The notes under the pieces were generated by a model. That model saw only the letters and a list, made by a program, of their open reading frames with translations. It did no database searches and was not told the DNA's origin. The translations under genes were made by a program, and so were the position numbers. A DNA stretch of 64,000 nt from NCBI GenBank assembly GCA_903905455.1, contig CAIVGN010000127.1, forward strand, positions 62,001-126,000. Direction: 5' to 3'. This document shows, piece after piece, positions 1 through 8,746 of the stretch. Numbering within the stretch: the stretch's first letter is position 1; the number at the start of each line of letters is the position of its first letter. Source of the stretch: an uncultured Archangium sp. (GTDB taxonomy: Bacteria > Myxococcota > Myxococcia > Myxococcales > Myxococcaceae).

Positions 1-650
1 GCGCCGGCCCGGGGCCGCAGGTCGGGCAGCACCCGGTAGGCGAGCGCGGCGAGGGTCCCCAGGCTGGCGACGGCGACCGGCCAGCGGATGAGGCCCCAGG
101 CCACGGCCTGCGCGCCCATCTCGACGCCCAGCGCGGCACCCACGCGTTCCACCAGGTCCGCCCCCACCACCGACGCCACCACGGACGCCAGCATCAGCGC
201 GGCGCCCCCCACGGTGAAACCGATGGCGATCAATTGCTGGCGCAGGAACGAGCGCCCCTCTTCCATTCCGTGCGCCGAGTTGAGCGCGGTCCGCAAGGCG
301 TTGGCCGCGCGCGAGGCGCTCCACAGCGCGGTGAGCAGCCCGACCGTGAACAGCGTCGCGCTGCGGCTGTCCACCACGTCGTGCACCACCCCGGAGACCT
401 GGTGGAAGGCCTCGGCGGGCATGAGTCCTTCGGCCCGGCTCAGCAGCCGCTCGACGGCGCCCGCGCTGGGCACGAACCCGGCCAGCGAGGTGAGCACCAC
501 CATGAAGGGCGCCAGCGACAACACGGCATAGAAGGCCAGTTGTGCGGAGCGGTCGAGCACCGGCCCCAGCACGACACGCTCGCCCACCCGCAGCAGCAGG
601 GCACGGACGCCGGCAGGGGTGCCGGGGCGGAACGCAGGCGCATCACTCAT
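1..650 (-). CDS. YihY/BrkB-family inner-membrane protein (partial)
   Basis: This gene runs off the left edge; about 216 N-terminal codons are visible. After a short cytoplasmic start (MSDAPAFRPG) comes LDRSAQLAFYAVLSLAPF, the characteristic first membrane segment of the YihY/BrkB family. Further hydrophobic segments follow, with SRAANALRTALN in between, also typical. Family members are polytopic inner-membrane proteins of uncertain function; the older ribonuclease BN assignment is not supported. The ATG at 650 has a CATGAT box 7 nt upstream and TGTCAG further up (see 657-680), so the message may be leaderless. The C-terminus is not visible. Confidence 0.85.
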   Translation of the reverse strand, partial: MSDAPAFRPGTPAGVRALLLRVGERVVLGPVLDRSAQLAFYAVLSLAPFMVVLTSLAGFVPSAGAVERLLSRAEGLMPAEAFHQVSGVVHDVVDSRSATLFTVGLLTALWSASRAANALRTALNSAHGMEEGRSFLRQQLIAIGFTVGGAALMLASVVASVVGADLVERVGAALGVEMGAQAVAWGLIRWPVAVASLGTLAALAYRVLPDLRPRAG

Positions 651-656
651 GGGACC

Positions 657-680
657 ATCATGGTCGGTCCTCGTCTGACA
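657..680 (-). promoter_or_regulatory. TGTCAG-N12-CATGAT start-proximal element, copy 1
   Basis: Read on the minus strand, TGTCAG (680-675) is followed 12 nt later by CATGAT (662-657), which ends 6 nt before the BrkB-like ATG. Copies with a 10-nt spacer occur at 15440-15462, 26765-26787 and 29398-29420, also upstream of minus-strand starts. The position suits a -10 box for a leaderless message, but the box spacing is too short for an ordinary sigma-70 -35/-10 pair. Promoter function is inferred. Confidence 0.4.
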
Positions 681-700
681 GGGGGCCGCGTCTGCCTCGC

Positions 701-917
701 TCAGCCCTCGGGCTGAAACCGGCTCTCGGTGCCGGTGTCGTCGATCAACACCAGCGTGCGCCGGCCGTTCTCGTCGAGCAGCTGCGCGCGGAAATGGAGC
801 GTGCGGGTCTTGCCCTCACCCACCTTCGCCGCGCCTCCACACGTGCTGGTGCGCACTTCTCCGTGGCTCAGCTCCACCGACCGCGGCGGCGATGAGGAGC
901 CACGTCTTCTTCGTCAT
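701..917 (-). pseudogene. Small exported protein, apparently frameshifted
   Basis: An ATG at 917 begins MTKKTWLLIAAAVGGAE, a convincing signal peptide start, but this frame stops at 816-818. A second frame is open from about 913 to the TGA at 701-703 and reads VELSHGEVRTSTCGG followed by GKTRTLHFRAQLLDENG and GTESRFQPEG, which looks like the mature part of a small secreted protein. It has no credible start of its own. A single-base change near 876-880 would join the two into one protein of about 70 residues. A real decayed gene and a sequencing or assembly indel cannot be told apart here. No family recognised. Confidence 0.45.
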
Positions 918-962
918 GGGGCGGCGCTTGTACCATCACCCTGTCGAGGGCCTCGCGGGACA

Positions 963-2174
963 TCACCGCGGCACGTGGCTCAACACGAGGTCCTGCCGCA
1001 GCGACAACCCGTCGCCCACCTCGAGCTGCACCACGCGCGGCTCGGCGAAGCCCGCCAGCACCACGAGGCACAGCGAGCCCCGGTACTCCATCGCGAACCC
1101 GCGCAGGGGCTCGTCCCAGACACCGGTGCGCCGCACCTCGAGCCAGACGTCCGGGAACAGGCGCACCATGGCCAGGCCGTAGATGCGCGTCTGGGCCCGG
1201 AGGCTCGCGCGCATCGCCGCGCGCAGCTGCTCGCGGGTGCAGGGCACCGTGGCGCGGCTATCGACGGCGGTGTGCTCGTAGGCTGCGGCGAAGTGGTCGC
1301 TGCGCAGCGCGGCGTCCTCGACAGGAGCGGGAGCGGGAGCGCGCGGCTCGGGGTGCGTGAGCCGCAGGGTATCGCAGGCGATGCGCTCGAGATCCTCGGC
1401 CGTGAAGAAGGGGAACACCGACGCCCCGTCGACCTCGGTGACCAGCAGCTCGCTGCCGTGCAGCCCCATGAGGGCCAGCTTGCCGCCGTCCTGGTGCGCC
1501 ACGTACCCAAAGCCCCCCTTGAGCAATTCGACGAGCCGCACGGACTGGGCCTCCGCGTGCAGCGAGCGCTTGAGCAGCACGTCGTGGGTCAGGAGTCGGG
1601 ACACGGTGCGTTGCGCCAGCTCGAGCAGCTTCGGCGAAGAAGTCGAGAGGGTCGAGACCTCCGGCGCTTCGGCCGGGTGCTTCTCGAAAGCGATGCGACA
1701 GGCCTCGGCGTTCTCGCCCAGCGTGTGCAGGCGCATCGAGGGCGCGACGTGCAGGTGGTCGCCGGTGTTCGCGTCCAGCCGCGTCGCGAGACGGGAAATC
1801 AGCTGCCACAGGCCTGCGCCGTTCTGCGCGTGGTCGACGAACTGGGTCCAGGCAGCTTCCCCCGCGGAGAAGGTGCACGAGAAGCCGGTGCCGTGGGCCT
1901 GGACGTGCGTGGAGCTGGTCGCCGAGCCGCTGCTCAGTTGCCCGTCGGGCAGGTGCACCACGAAGCCAAAAGGCGTGGTGTCGCCAGCCAGGCCAGCGCC
2001 CTGGACGCTGAACCCACCGCGGGTGATCTCCTCGGTGGTGGTCTCGAGCGCGCCGCCGGGAAACTGCAGTGACAATCGCAGGTGGGCCGGAGACCATCGT
2101 GCCTCGGGGTCTCGCGGCCGGTGGCGACCGGGTGACCCGCTGGCGCTTTCGTCGACGTTCGAGCAGGCATCCAT
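963..2174 (-). CDS. PilZ-like domain protein
   Basis: 403 residues from the ATG at 2174 (MDACSNVDES); an upstream in-frame ATG at 2237 is possible. Residues ~28-115 (HLRLSLQFPGG, TEEITRGGFSVQG, HGTGFSCTFS, then AWTQFVDHAQ) have the layout of the PilZ-like domains common in myxobacteria, which may bind cyclic di-GMP. The arginine-rich RXXXR signature at the domain start is weak (DPEARWSPAHLRL), so ligand binding is uncertain. The remaining ~280 residues (for example LLELAQRTVSRLLTHDVLLKRS and FPFFTAEDLERIACDTL) are soluble and not recognised. No signal peptide or membrane segment. It lies upstream of the frameshifted ORF at 701-917 on the same strand. Confidence 0.65.
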   Translation of the reverse strand: MDACSNVDESASGSPGRHRPRDPEARWSPAHLRLSLQFPGGALETTTEEITRGGFSVQGAGLAGDTTPFGFVVHLPDGQLSSGSATSSTHVQAHGTGFSCTFSAGEAAWTQFVDHAQNGAGLWQLISRLATRLDANTGDHLHVAPSMRLHTLGENAEACRIAFEKHPAEAPEVSTLSTSSPKLLELAQRTVSRLLTHDVLLKRSLHAEAQSVRLVELLKGGFGYVAHQDGGKLALMGLHGSELLVTEVDGASVFPFFTAEDLERIACDTLRLTHPEPRAPAPAPVEDAALRSDHFAAAYEHTAVDSRATVPCTREQLRAAMRASLRAQTRIYGLAMVRLFPDVWLEVRRTGVWDEPLRGFAMEYRGSLCLVVLAGFAEPRVVQLEVGDGLSLRQDLVLSHVPR

Positions 2175-2391
2175 GGACCGGTGACTGTGCAGCAAGCGCG
2201 CCGCCCGTGAGGCCGACGCAGGCCCGCGGCATTGCAAAGGTGTCGCGGTACCGGACAGTCAGAGTGACGGGGACTCCTTCATCGTGGAGGGGCTCGCGCG
2301 GGCGACGCCGTGGTACGAACCGCCCACGCGGTTGGACGCAGTGCCCCGCCATGCGCGGGCACCTCGCCCGCCATTCTCTCCAGGGATCGAA

Positions 2392-4251
2392 ATGACACGA
2401 AGTGCAGGAACCACGTTGATGGGTGCGCTGATCTGTTTCGCGATGGTCGTCACGCAGGGCTGCTCGAGGTCCACCTCGGTCAGCACCTCGGCGACCACCG
2501 AACCGGCCGGCCCGAACTGCGCGCAGGGCGGCATCGCGGTGCGCTCGGGCTTTGACACCGACGAAGATGGCCAGGTCTCGGCGGCCGAGGCCTCGAGCAC
2601 CAGCTACGTGTGCAACGGCGCCACGGGCACCGCGGGTACCGAAGGCGCCACCGGTGCCGCGGGCGTGCCCTCGCTCAACGCCGTGACCCCGGAGCCCGTG
2701 GGCACCCACTGCAGCCTCGGCGGCTACCGTCTCCAGACCGGCCTCGACGTCAACGGCAACGCCCGCCTCGACGAGGCCGAGGTCACCTCGACCGAGTACC
2801 TCTGCACGCCCGAGCCCAGCCGCACCGGCCTGCTGCTGGTGAGCAAGACCTACCTGGGCCTCGCCGACACGGGCTGCCCGGGTGGCTACACGCGCATCGC
2901 CTACGGCGCCGACGCCAACGGTGACGGCACGCTCGGGGCCAGCGAGCAGACCGACTCGTTCCTCACCTGCAACCTCGTGCCGCGGCTCACCTCGCCGTCC
3001 GCGCTGAGCATCGCCGACTGCACGGCCTCGCCCATCGTGCTGCCCATCACCGCCATCGACCTCGACGGCCGCGTGACGCAGATCAGCGTGCAGGTGGTCG
3101 AGTCGGGCTCGGCCCTGGTGTTCTCGTCGGGCCCCAACGGCGAGGTGCGCCTCGCCAGCGGCGCGCACGTCAGCGGCGCGCTCCTCGCGGTCACGCTCAC
3201 CGACGACCTCGGGGCGACGGCCGTGGTGATGGTCAGCCTCCGGTTCACCGGCACCGGCTGCCAGCCGCTGACGACCTTCTACGGCGTGTTCCCCGGGAGC
3301 TGCCGTGCCGTGGAGATCAACCCCATCGCGGGCGATGACCGCTCCGGCCCCGTGCTCACCGCGCGGGCGCTCTATTACAACGGCGACAACGGGCTGATCC
3401 GCACCGACCTCGACCTCGACGGCGGCACGCAACTGGTCGCGGCGCAGGTCGACGGCCTCATGGGTGACCCGGTGCAGGGAAAGCTGCTCTCGCTGTGGTC
3501 GAGCGAGTGGAACGCGGTGCTCCCTGACGGCGGCGCGGGCCTGGCCATCACGGGCCTGCTCGATCTCGACGCGGGGGTTCGTTTCGCGGCGTTCCAGAGC
3601 CCCGAGTCGCTGGACGAGCTGGTGGTGCTCGACGAGACCACCTTCCGCCCCACGGCCCACGTGGCGCTGCCGCAGCCCATCCCCGCGGGCGCACCGATCT
3701 TCGTGGTCAACGACGCCGTCGCCGGCGCGGTCACCGTCAACCAGCAGCGCATGATCGTCTCGGCCTCCGACGGCCATGCGGTGATCGCCCGCTACGGCGG
3801 CGACAACACCGGGGCCACCGGCGTGCTGTACCAGGTGATCAACGTGACCACGGGCGCGGTGGTGATCAACCGCGAACTCTACTTCGCGCCTGGTGACGTC
3901 GGCGGCGCCCTCTTCAACTGGCGCACGCAGGAAGACAGCATCCAGCACTACGCGATGCACAAGGTGGGCTCCGAGTTCTTCCTCACCTACCTGCACACCA
4001 CGCAGGGGTGGATGGACCTCGAGCTCGGCGCCGGTCAGCCGCAGCCGCGCACCCCCAGCTTCGCCTCCCAGTGCGACGTGGAGAACCTCGCCCTCAGCGC
4101 CGACCTCGGCACGGCCTACTTCCACGCGGAAGACAGCTGCTTCGGTGCCAACCACCTCGAGGCGCTCTACCGCTGCGAGACGCTCTACTACGGCAACACC
4201 GGCCTCGCCGTCGACGACCGGGGCAACGTGAACCAGCCCAGCCCGCGGTGA
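2392..4251 (+). CDS. Lipoprotein with DUF7151-like Cys/Gly/Asp repeats
   Basis: 619 residues. The ATG at 2392 (MTRSAGTTLMGALICF) gives a signal peptide ending at a lipobox Cys (VTQGC), so it is preferred over upstream in-frame starts. Two N-terminal modules follow the pattern GxxCxxGGxxxxxGxDxxxxGxxxxxEA/Vxxxxxx(Y)xC (GPNCAQGGIAVRSGFD; GTHCSLGGYRLQTGLD) and a third is related (GADANGDGTLGASE), matching DUF7151. A Gly-Thr-Ala collagen-like linker (GATGTAGTEGATGAAG) separates the first two. The remaining ~400 residues resemble a beta-rich bridge and propeller-like region. It is probably a surface or periplasmic protein; role unknown. A hairpin at 4269-4302 follows. Confidence 0.75.
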   Translation: MTRSAGTTLMGALICFAMVVTQGCSRSTSVSTSATTEPAGPNCAQGGIAVRSGFDTDEDGQVSAAEASSTSYVCNGATGTAGTEGATGAAGVPSLNAVTPEPVGTHCSLGGYRLQTGLDVNGNARLDEAEVTSTEYLCTPEPSRTGLLLVSKTYLGLADTGCPGGYTRIAYGADANGDGTLGASEQTDSFLTCNLVPRLTSPSALSIADCTASPIVLPITAIDLDGRVTQISVQVVESGSALVFSSGPNGEVRLASGAHVSGALLAVTLTDDLGATAVVMVSLRFTGTGCQPLTTFYGVFPGSCRAVEINPIAGDDRSGPVLTARALYYNGDNGLIRTDLDLDGGTQLVAAQVDGLMGDPVQGKLLSLWSSEWNAVLPDGGAGLAITGLLDLDAGVRFAAFQSPESLDELVVLDETTFRPTAHVALPQPIPAGAPIFVVNDAVAGAVTVNQQRMIVSASDGHAVIARYGGDNTGATGVLYQVINVTTGAVVINRELYFAPGDVGGALFNWRTQEDSIQHYAMHKVGSEFFLTYLHTTQGWMDLELGAGQPQPRTPSFASQCDVENLALSADLGTAYFHAEDSCFGANHLEALYRCETLYYGNTGLAVDDRGNVNQPSPR

Positions 4252-4268
4252 GCCGCACCCGATGAAGT

Positions 4269-4302
4269 CCACGGGCTCCGGCGTGCGCGTCGGGGCCCGT
4301 GG
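4269..4302 (+). terminator. Candidate intrinsic terminator hairpin
   Basis: CCACGGGC (4269-4276) pairs perfectly with GCCCGTGG (4295-4302), with flanking CC/GG extending the stem, and is followed by TGTTTG. It sits 18 nt after the stop of the lipoprotein gene. The short T run makes it a weak intrinsic terminator. Confidence 0.45.
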
Positions 4303-4333
4303 TGTTTGCGGGGCCCGGCGGTAGGGTGACGCG

Positions 4334-4819
4334 GTGTCGCTCTCGGGGCTCTCAGCGCTGTGCGTGGAATGTGGGCTGTGCTGCGACGGCTCGCTGTTCC
4401 GCTTCCTCCCCGTCCAGCGCGCCGAGGTGGACCGCTACCGCGCGCTGGGCCTGCCGGTGGTGACGCACACCGGGGTGCTGGCCATGCCCCTGCCCTGCGC
4501 GAAGCTCGAGGCCCGCTGCTGCACCATCTACGCGGAGCGCCCCTCGGGCTGTCGCGGCTTCGTGTGTCACCTCGGAGACCGGCTCGAACGCCAGCAGGTC
4601 GCCTTCCCCGAGGCGCTCGCCGTGGTGCGGGAAGCCCAGCGGCGCATCGGCGTGCTGCGCGCGGCGTGGCCGGGCCCCGAGCCGGTGGTCCAGCGCACCA
4701 CCACCCTCGCGCACCAGGGCGACGCCCCCGGCGAGGCCGCCGTCGAGGCGCTGCGCGCGGTGCACCAGTGGCTCGACGCGAACCTCCACTGGCCTGACGG
4801 ACCGAAGACCGGTCTCTGA
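4334..4819 (+). CDS. YkgJ-family cysteine-cluster protein
   Basis: 161 residues starting at a GTG; TAGGGT begins exactly 12 nt upstream, which supports this start. The N-terminal CVECGLCCDGSLF, then PCAKLEARCCTIYAERPSGCRGFVC, is the zinc- or iron-binding cysteine cluster of the YkgJ/UPF0153 family (CxxCxxCC ... Cx6CC ... Cx3-5C). Family function is unresolved. The C-terminal half is helical and unremarkable. It stands between the DUF7151-like lipoprotein and the first hybrid kinase. Confidence 0.8.
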   Translation: MSLSGLSALCVECGLCCDGSLFRFLPVQRAEVDRYRALGLPVVTHTGVLAMPLPCAKLEARCCTIYAERPSGCRGFVCHLGDRLERQQVAFPEALAVVREAQRRIGVLRAAWPGPEPVVQRTTTLAHQGDAPGEAAVEALRAVHQWLDANLHWPDGPKTGL

Positions 4820-4851
4820 GCGTGGCAGTCGAGCCTCTGTCTCGCCGGCAC

Positions 4852-4866
4852 CGAGACTCTTTCTCG
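4852..4866. promoter_or_regulatory. Inverted repeat CGAGA-N5-TCTCG upstream of hybrid kinase 1
   Basis: CGAGA (4852-4856) and TCTCG (4862-4866) are perfect complements around CTCTT. The same motif, in the same ACCGAGACT context, occurs at 9298-9312 upstream of the second hybrid kinase. The two genes are paralogous in output domain order and share little other upstream sequence, so a common operator is the simplest reading. It lies about 80 nt before the annotated start. Confidence 0.5.
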
Positions 4867-4945
4867 ATGTCAATGGGGGGCCCCCGCTTCAACGGCAGCG
4901 GCAAGTCGCGTACGTGTTGCGCTTCGGGGAAGCCCCCGCTTCTCC

Positions 4946-6868
4946 ATGCTCCACGCGCGCTCCTCCCTGCTCCTCGATCTCTTCGGCCACGTCGGCGCGC
5001 ACCCCGGCGAGAGCACCATGGAGCGGGTGGGCCGGCAGACGCTGGTGCTGGGCGGAGTGCTGATGAGCGGTGGCGGGCTGCTGTGGGGCGGGCTGTGCCT
5101 GGCCTTCGGCAGCTACGGCCCCTCGGTCGTGCCGCTGTCCTACGTGGGGCTCACCTCGCTCAACCTCGGGACGCTCGCGGTCACCCGCAAGCTCGAGCGC
5201 GCGCGGGCCGTGCAGGTCGCGTTGAGCCTGCTGCTCCCCTTCCTCTTCCAGTGGAGCCTCGGCGGCCTCTTCCCCAGCGGCGGGGTGATGCTGTGGGCGA
5301 TGATCGCGCTGGTGGGGTCGCTGACGCTGACGAAGCCACGGCAGGCGGCCTGGTGCCTCGCCGGGTACTGCGCGCTCACGGCGCTCAGCGGCGTCTTCGA
5401 CGGGGCGCTCGCCACGCGCGCGGCGCTGGCGCCCGAGCCGAACCGCGAGCGGCTGTTCTTCTTCATCAACGTCGTCGCCATCTCGTGCATCGTCTTCGCC
5501 ATGGGCCTCGCCCTCACCCAGCGCCAGCGGCGCGCCATCGAGGCGCTCGAAGCGGGCGAGTTGAAGAACCAACAGCTCAACCTGCAGCTGACCGCGGCCC
5601 TGGCCTCGCGCGAGCAAGACATCGGGCGGCTGCGCGTCGCCGAGGGCCGACTCCAGGAACTGACGACGGGCCTCGAAGCCCAGGTCCAGACGCGCACGGC
5701 GCAGCTGGAGACGGCCCTGGTGCGCGCCGAGGCCGGCACGCGGGCCAAGAGCGAGTTCCTCGCGGTGATGAGCCACGAACTCCGCACGCCCCTCAACGGG
5801 ATCCTCGGCACGGCAGAGCTCCTGCGCCTGACGCGGCTCGAACCAGACCAGCTCGACTACGTGCGCGTGGTGCGGCGCAGCGGAGACCTGCTGCTCACGG
5901 TGATCAACGATCTCCTCGACTTCTCGCGCCTCGAGGCGGGCCACCTGAAGCTGTCGCCGCGGCCCTTCGACCTGCGGGCCGGGCTCGGCGACGTGGCGGC
6001 CCTCCACCGCAGCGTGGCGCAGCAGCGCGGCGTCGCCCTCACCGTCCACCTCTCCGACTCGCTTCCGAGCCTCGTCTCCACCGACCCCGATCGCCTCCTG
6101 CAGATCGTCGCGAACCTCCTCGCCAACGCGGTGAAGTTCACCTCGAAGGGCAAGGTGTCCCTCACCGCCAGCGGGCGTCCCGAGGGCATGGCCCTGTGGC
6201 TCGACGTCGAGGTGGCGGACACCGGCATCGGCATCTCCGCCCAGTCCCTGCCCCGGCTCTTCGAGCCGTTCGCCCAGGCCGACAGCAGCAGCACCCGGCG
6301 CCATGGCGGCACGGGCCTGGGCCTCGCCATCTGCGCGCGCCTCGTGGCGATGATGGGCGGCCGCATCACCGTCGACAGCCAGCTCGACCAGGGCACCACC
6401 TTCCGCTTTCACGTGCGCGTCGACGCCGTCCTGGCGCAGGTGCCCCCCGGCGCCCCGAGCGAGGCGAAGGCGCGCGCGGCCGACGGGGCGGGCATTTGCG
6501 TGCTGCTCGCCGAGGACAACCCGGTGAACCAGACCATCGCCCGCAAGGTGCTGCTGGGCCTGGGCTGCGAGGTCGACGTGGCCGGCAACGGGCAGGAGGC
6601 GCTCACCCTCGCCTGCACCCGCGCCTATGACCTCGTGTTGATGGACCTGCAGATGCCGGTGATGGACGGGCTCGACGCGACGCGGGCCCTTCGCGCGGCG
6701 GCCCTGGCGCGCCAGCCGCGCATCGTGGCGCTGACCGCCAACACCTCGCCCAGCGACCGCCAGCAGTGCCAGGAGGCCGGCATGGACCACTTCCTGTCCA
6801 AGCCCCTGCAGATCGAGGAACTACGCGAACAACTGCGCCTCACCCGGGGGCTCCAGGTCCCGACCTGA
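4946..6868 (+). CDS. Membrane hybrid histidine kinase / response regulator
   Basis: 640 residues. About six hydrophobic segments between residues ~30 and 190 form a sensor without a recognisable extracytoplasmic domain. A coiled-coil linker follows (~200-270), then HisKA with MSHELRTPLNG (phospho-accepting His near residue 276). The ATPase domain has N box LANAVKFTS, G1 DTGIGIS, an F box FEPFAQADSS and G2 GTGLGLAI. A C-terminal receiver has acidic pair EDN (~520), phospho-Asp in LVLMDLQMPVMDG (~566) and Lys in LSKPLQ. No HPt domain, so a separate phosphotransfer protein or regulator is needed. An ATG at 5018 (MERVGRQTL) is an alternative start just before the first membrane helix. Shares an upstream inverted repeat with the kinase at 9358. 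Confidence 0.93.
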   Translation: MLHARSSLLLDLFGHVGAHPGESTMERVGRQTLVLGGVLMSGGGLLWGGLCLAFGSYGPSVVPLSYVGLTSLNLGTLAVTRKLERARAVQVALSLLLPFLFQWSLGGLFPSGGVMLWAMIALVGSLTLTKPRQAAWCLAGYCALTALSGVFDGALATRAALAPEPNRERLFFFINVVAISCIVFAMGLALTQRQRRAIEALEAGELKNQQLNLQLTAALASREQDIGRLRVAEGRLQELTTGLEAQVQTRTAQLETALVRAEAGTRAKSEFLAVMSHELRTPLNGILGTAELLRLTRLEPDQLDYVRVVRRSGDLLLTVINDLLDFSRLEAGHLKLSPRPFDLRAGLGDVAALHRSVAQQRGVALTVHLSDSLPSLVSTDPDRLLQIVANLLANAVKFTSKGKVSLTASGRPEGMALWLDVEVADTGIGISAQSLPRLFEPFAQADSSSTRRHGGTGLGLAICARLVAMMGGRITVDSQLDQGTTFRFHVRVDAVLAQVPPGAPSEAKARAADGAGICVLLAEDNPVNQTIARKVLLGLGCEVDVAGNGQEALTLACTRAYDLVLMDLQMPVMDGLDATRALRAAALARQPRIVALTANTSPSDRQQCQEAGMDHFLSKPLQIEELREQLRLTRGLQVPT

Positions 6869-6950
6869 AGGCTCGCGGTTCAACACTTCCCACGACGCGC
6901 GCGCGATGATGGTCCAGTCGACCGGACTCGAGGCGTGAAGGGGAGCAGTG

Positions 6951-7883
6951 ATGAAGCGGGTACTCACCAATGACTTTTCGTGGAGCAAGAGCCGCCACGA
7001 GAAGCTCGCCGAGTGCGAGCGGGCCTATTTCTTTCAGTACTACCGCAGCTGGGGAGGCTGGGAGCAACGCGCGCCCGAGGAGGTGAAGACGCTCTTCGGC
7101 CTCAAGAAGCTCCACAGCCGCTTCACCTGGGCCGGCAGCGCGGTGCACGGCGCGGTGCGAGACGCGCTGCGCAGCTACCGCGCCCAACGCCCCGTGGACG
7201 CCGCCGCGCTCATCGAGCGGGTCCACCAGGACATGCTGGCGCAGTTCCGTCACTCGAAGGCCCGCCGCTACCGGGCCGACCGCCGCACCTTCGAGGGCCT
7301 GGTCGAGCACGAGTACGACGAGCCGGTGGCCCCCGCAGAGTGGAAGCGCAACTGGGACACGGTGAAGGGGGCGCTGGAATGGTTCTTCGCCAGCCGCTGG
7401 CCCGCCCTCGCCCAGGCGATCCCCGCGGAGCGCTGGCTGGAGGTGGACGAGAACGACTTCGACCACTCGAGCTTCCTGCTCGACGGGGTGAAGGTCTTCG
7501 CGGTGCCCGACTTCGCCTGGCTCGAGGAAGACGGCACGCCCCGGGTGGTGGACTGGAAGACCGGCGGCGCTCGCGAGGGCTACGACGACCAGGTCATCGG
7601 CTACGCGATGTACGTCGCCGAGCGCTACCGCCTCGACGTGATGCGGGTGCGCACCTCGCTGGTGTTCCTGAACGCGGGCACCGAGCAGGAGGTGGCCATC
7701 TCCCCCGAGGCCCTGGCGCGGTTCCGGGAGCACTTCGAAGAGAGCACCGGCCGCATGCGCGCGCTGCTCGCCGACCCGGCCGCCAACGTGGCCCGCGACG
7801 CCGACGCCTTCCCCCTCACCACCGATCTCACGCGCTGCGCCCGGTGCGTGTTTCGAAGGCCCTGTGGGCGCACTGGCGGCTGA
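6951..7883 (+). CDS. PD-(D/E)XK nuclease-family protein with Fe-S-type cysteines
   Basis: 310 residues; the ATG at 6951 follows GGGGAG at a good Shine-Dalgarno distance. The N-terminus KSRHEKLAECERAYFFQYY contributes one Cys and the C-terminus has CARCVFRRPC, the split four-cysteine arrangement of the AddB/Cas4 (PDDEXK_1) nuclease clan. The core has VPDFAW (catalytic Asp) followed by VVDWKTG (D-x-K), then GYDDQVIGYAMYV, the usual QxxxY helix motif. It resembles stand-alone RecB-like nucleases. No adjacent helicase or CRISPR genes are seen, so its partner is unknown. Confidence 0.82.
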   Translation: MKRVLTNDFSWSKSRHEKLAECERAYFFQYYRSWGGWEQRAPEEVKTLFGLKKLHSRFTWAGSAVHGAVRDALRSYRAQRPVDAAALIERVHQDMLAQFRHSKARRYRADRRTFEGLVEHEYDEPVAPAEWKRNWDTVKGALEWFFASRWPALAQAIPAERWLEVDENDFDHSSFLLDGVKVFAVPDFAWLEEDGTPRVVDWKTGGAREGYDDQVIGYAMYVAERYRLDVMRVRTSLVFLNAGTEQEVAISPEALARFREHFEESTGRMRALLADPAANVARDADAFPLTTDLTRCARCVFRRPCGRTGG

Positions 7884-7916
7884 CATCGGCCCGCGACCCG
7901 AGCACCATGCGCCCCC

Positions 7917-8744
7917 ATGAGTGGATACGCGTATTCGTGTGCAGCGGTGACCGTGAGCAACGGCGTGGCCGAGGTGGCCCTGGCGGCGACGGGCAAGGGC
8001 AACCGCATGGGCCCCGATTACTGGGACCAGCTGCCCCGCGTCTTCGAGCAGCTCGACGGTGACGAGGCGGTGCGCGTGGTGCTGGTGCACACGCCGGCCG
8101 AACACTTCAGCTACGGGCTCGACCTCGCGGCGATGAGCGGGGAGCTCGCCGAGCTGACGGCGCCCGACGCCAACGCCACCGTGCGCACGCGCTTCCTCGC
8201 GGTGGTCAAGAAGATGCAGCGCACGCACACCGCGGTGGCCGCCTGTCGCAAGCCGGTCATCGCCGCGGTGCACGGCTGGTGCATCGGCGGCGGCGTCGAC
8301 CTGATCACCGCCTGCGACGTGCGCCTGGCCGCGGCGAACGCGAAGTTCTCGGTGCGCGAGGTGAAGCTGGCCATCGTGCCCGACGTGGGGACGCTGGCCC
8401 GGTTGCCGGCCATCGTCGGGCAAGGCGCGGCCCGCGAGCTGGCGATGACCGGTGACGACTTCGACGCCGTGCGCGCGCAGCGGCTGGGCCTGGTCACCGC
8501 GGTGTACGAGACCTCCGAGGCGTTGCTGACCGCGGCCCGCGCCATGGCCGCGCGCATCGCGAAGAACCCGCCGCTCACCGTGCAGGGCATCAAGCAGGTG
8601 ATGAACTTCACCAGCGAGCGCGAGGCGGCGTTGAGCCTCGACGCGGTGGCCCTGTGGAACGCGGCGTACTTCCCCAGCGAAGACCTCCAGGAAGCGATGG
8701 GCGCGTTCATGGAGAAGCGCGAGCCGGTGTTCAAGGGGCGTTGA
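7917..8744 (+). CDS. Crotonase-family enzyme, dienoyl-CoA isomerase-like
   Basis: 275 residues. Typical crotonase elements: FSYGLDLAAM near residue 65, then HGWCIGGGVDLITACDVRLA, the oxyanion-hole region. The following SVREVKLAIVPDVGTLARLP matches the delta3,5-delta2,4-dienoyl-CoA isomerase (ECH1) pattern, with Glu and Asp at the catalytic positions, and differs from enoyl-CoA hydratases. It probably acts in beta-oxidation of unsaturated fatty acids. No other fatty-acid genes are adjacent. It starts 33 nt after the nuclease gene and could be co-transcribed. Confidence 0.85.
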   Translation: MSGYAYSCAAVTVSNGVAEVALAATGKGNRMGPDYWDQLPRVFEQLDGDEAVRVVLVHTPAEHFSYGLDLAAMSGELAELTAPDANATVRTRFLAVVKKMQRTHTAVAACRKPVIAAVHGWCIGGGVDLITACDVRLAAANAKFSVREVKLAIVPDVGTLARLPAIVGQGAARELAMTGDDFDAVRAQRLGLVTAVYETSEALLTAARAMAARIAKNPPLTVQGIKQVMNFTSEREAALSLDAVALWNAAYFPSEDLQEAMGAFMEKREPVFKGR

Positions 8745-8746
8745 GC

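Noticed and set aside
1258-4272. 1004-codon open frame on the minus strand opposite the DUF7151-like lipoprotein
   Set aside because: Antisense shadow of high-GC coding sequence: low-complexity Arg/Gly/His-rich composition, no domain, and it crosses both the PilZ-like gene and the lipoprotein gene, which have real signals.
6951-7883. Cas4 of a CRISPR system
   Set aside because: The nuclease shares the PD-(D/E)XK and Cys layout, but no Cas genes or repeat-spacer arrays are present.
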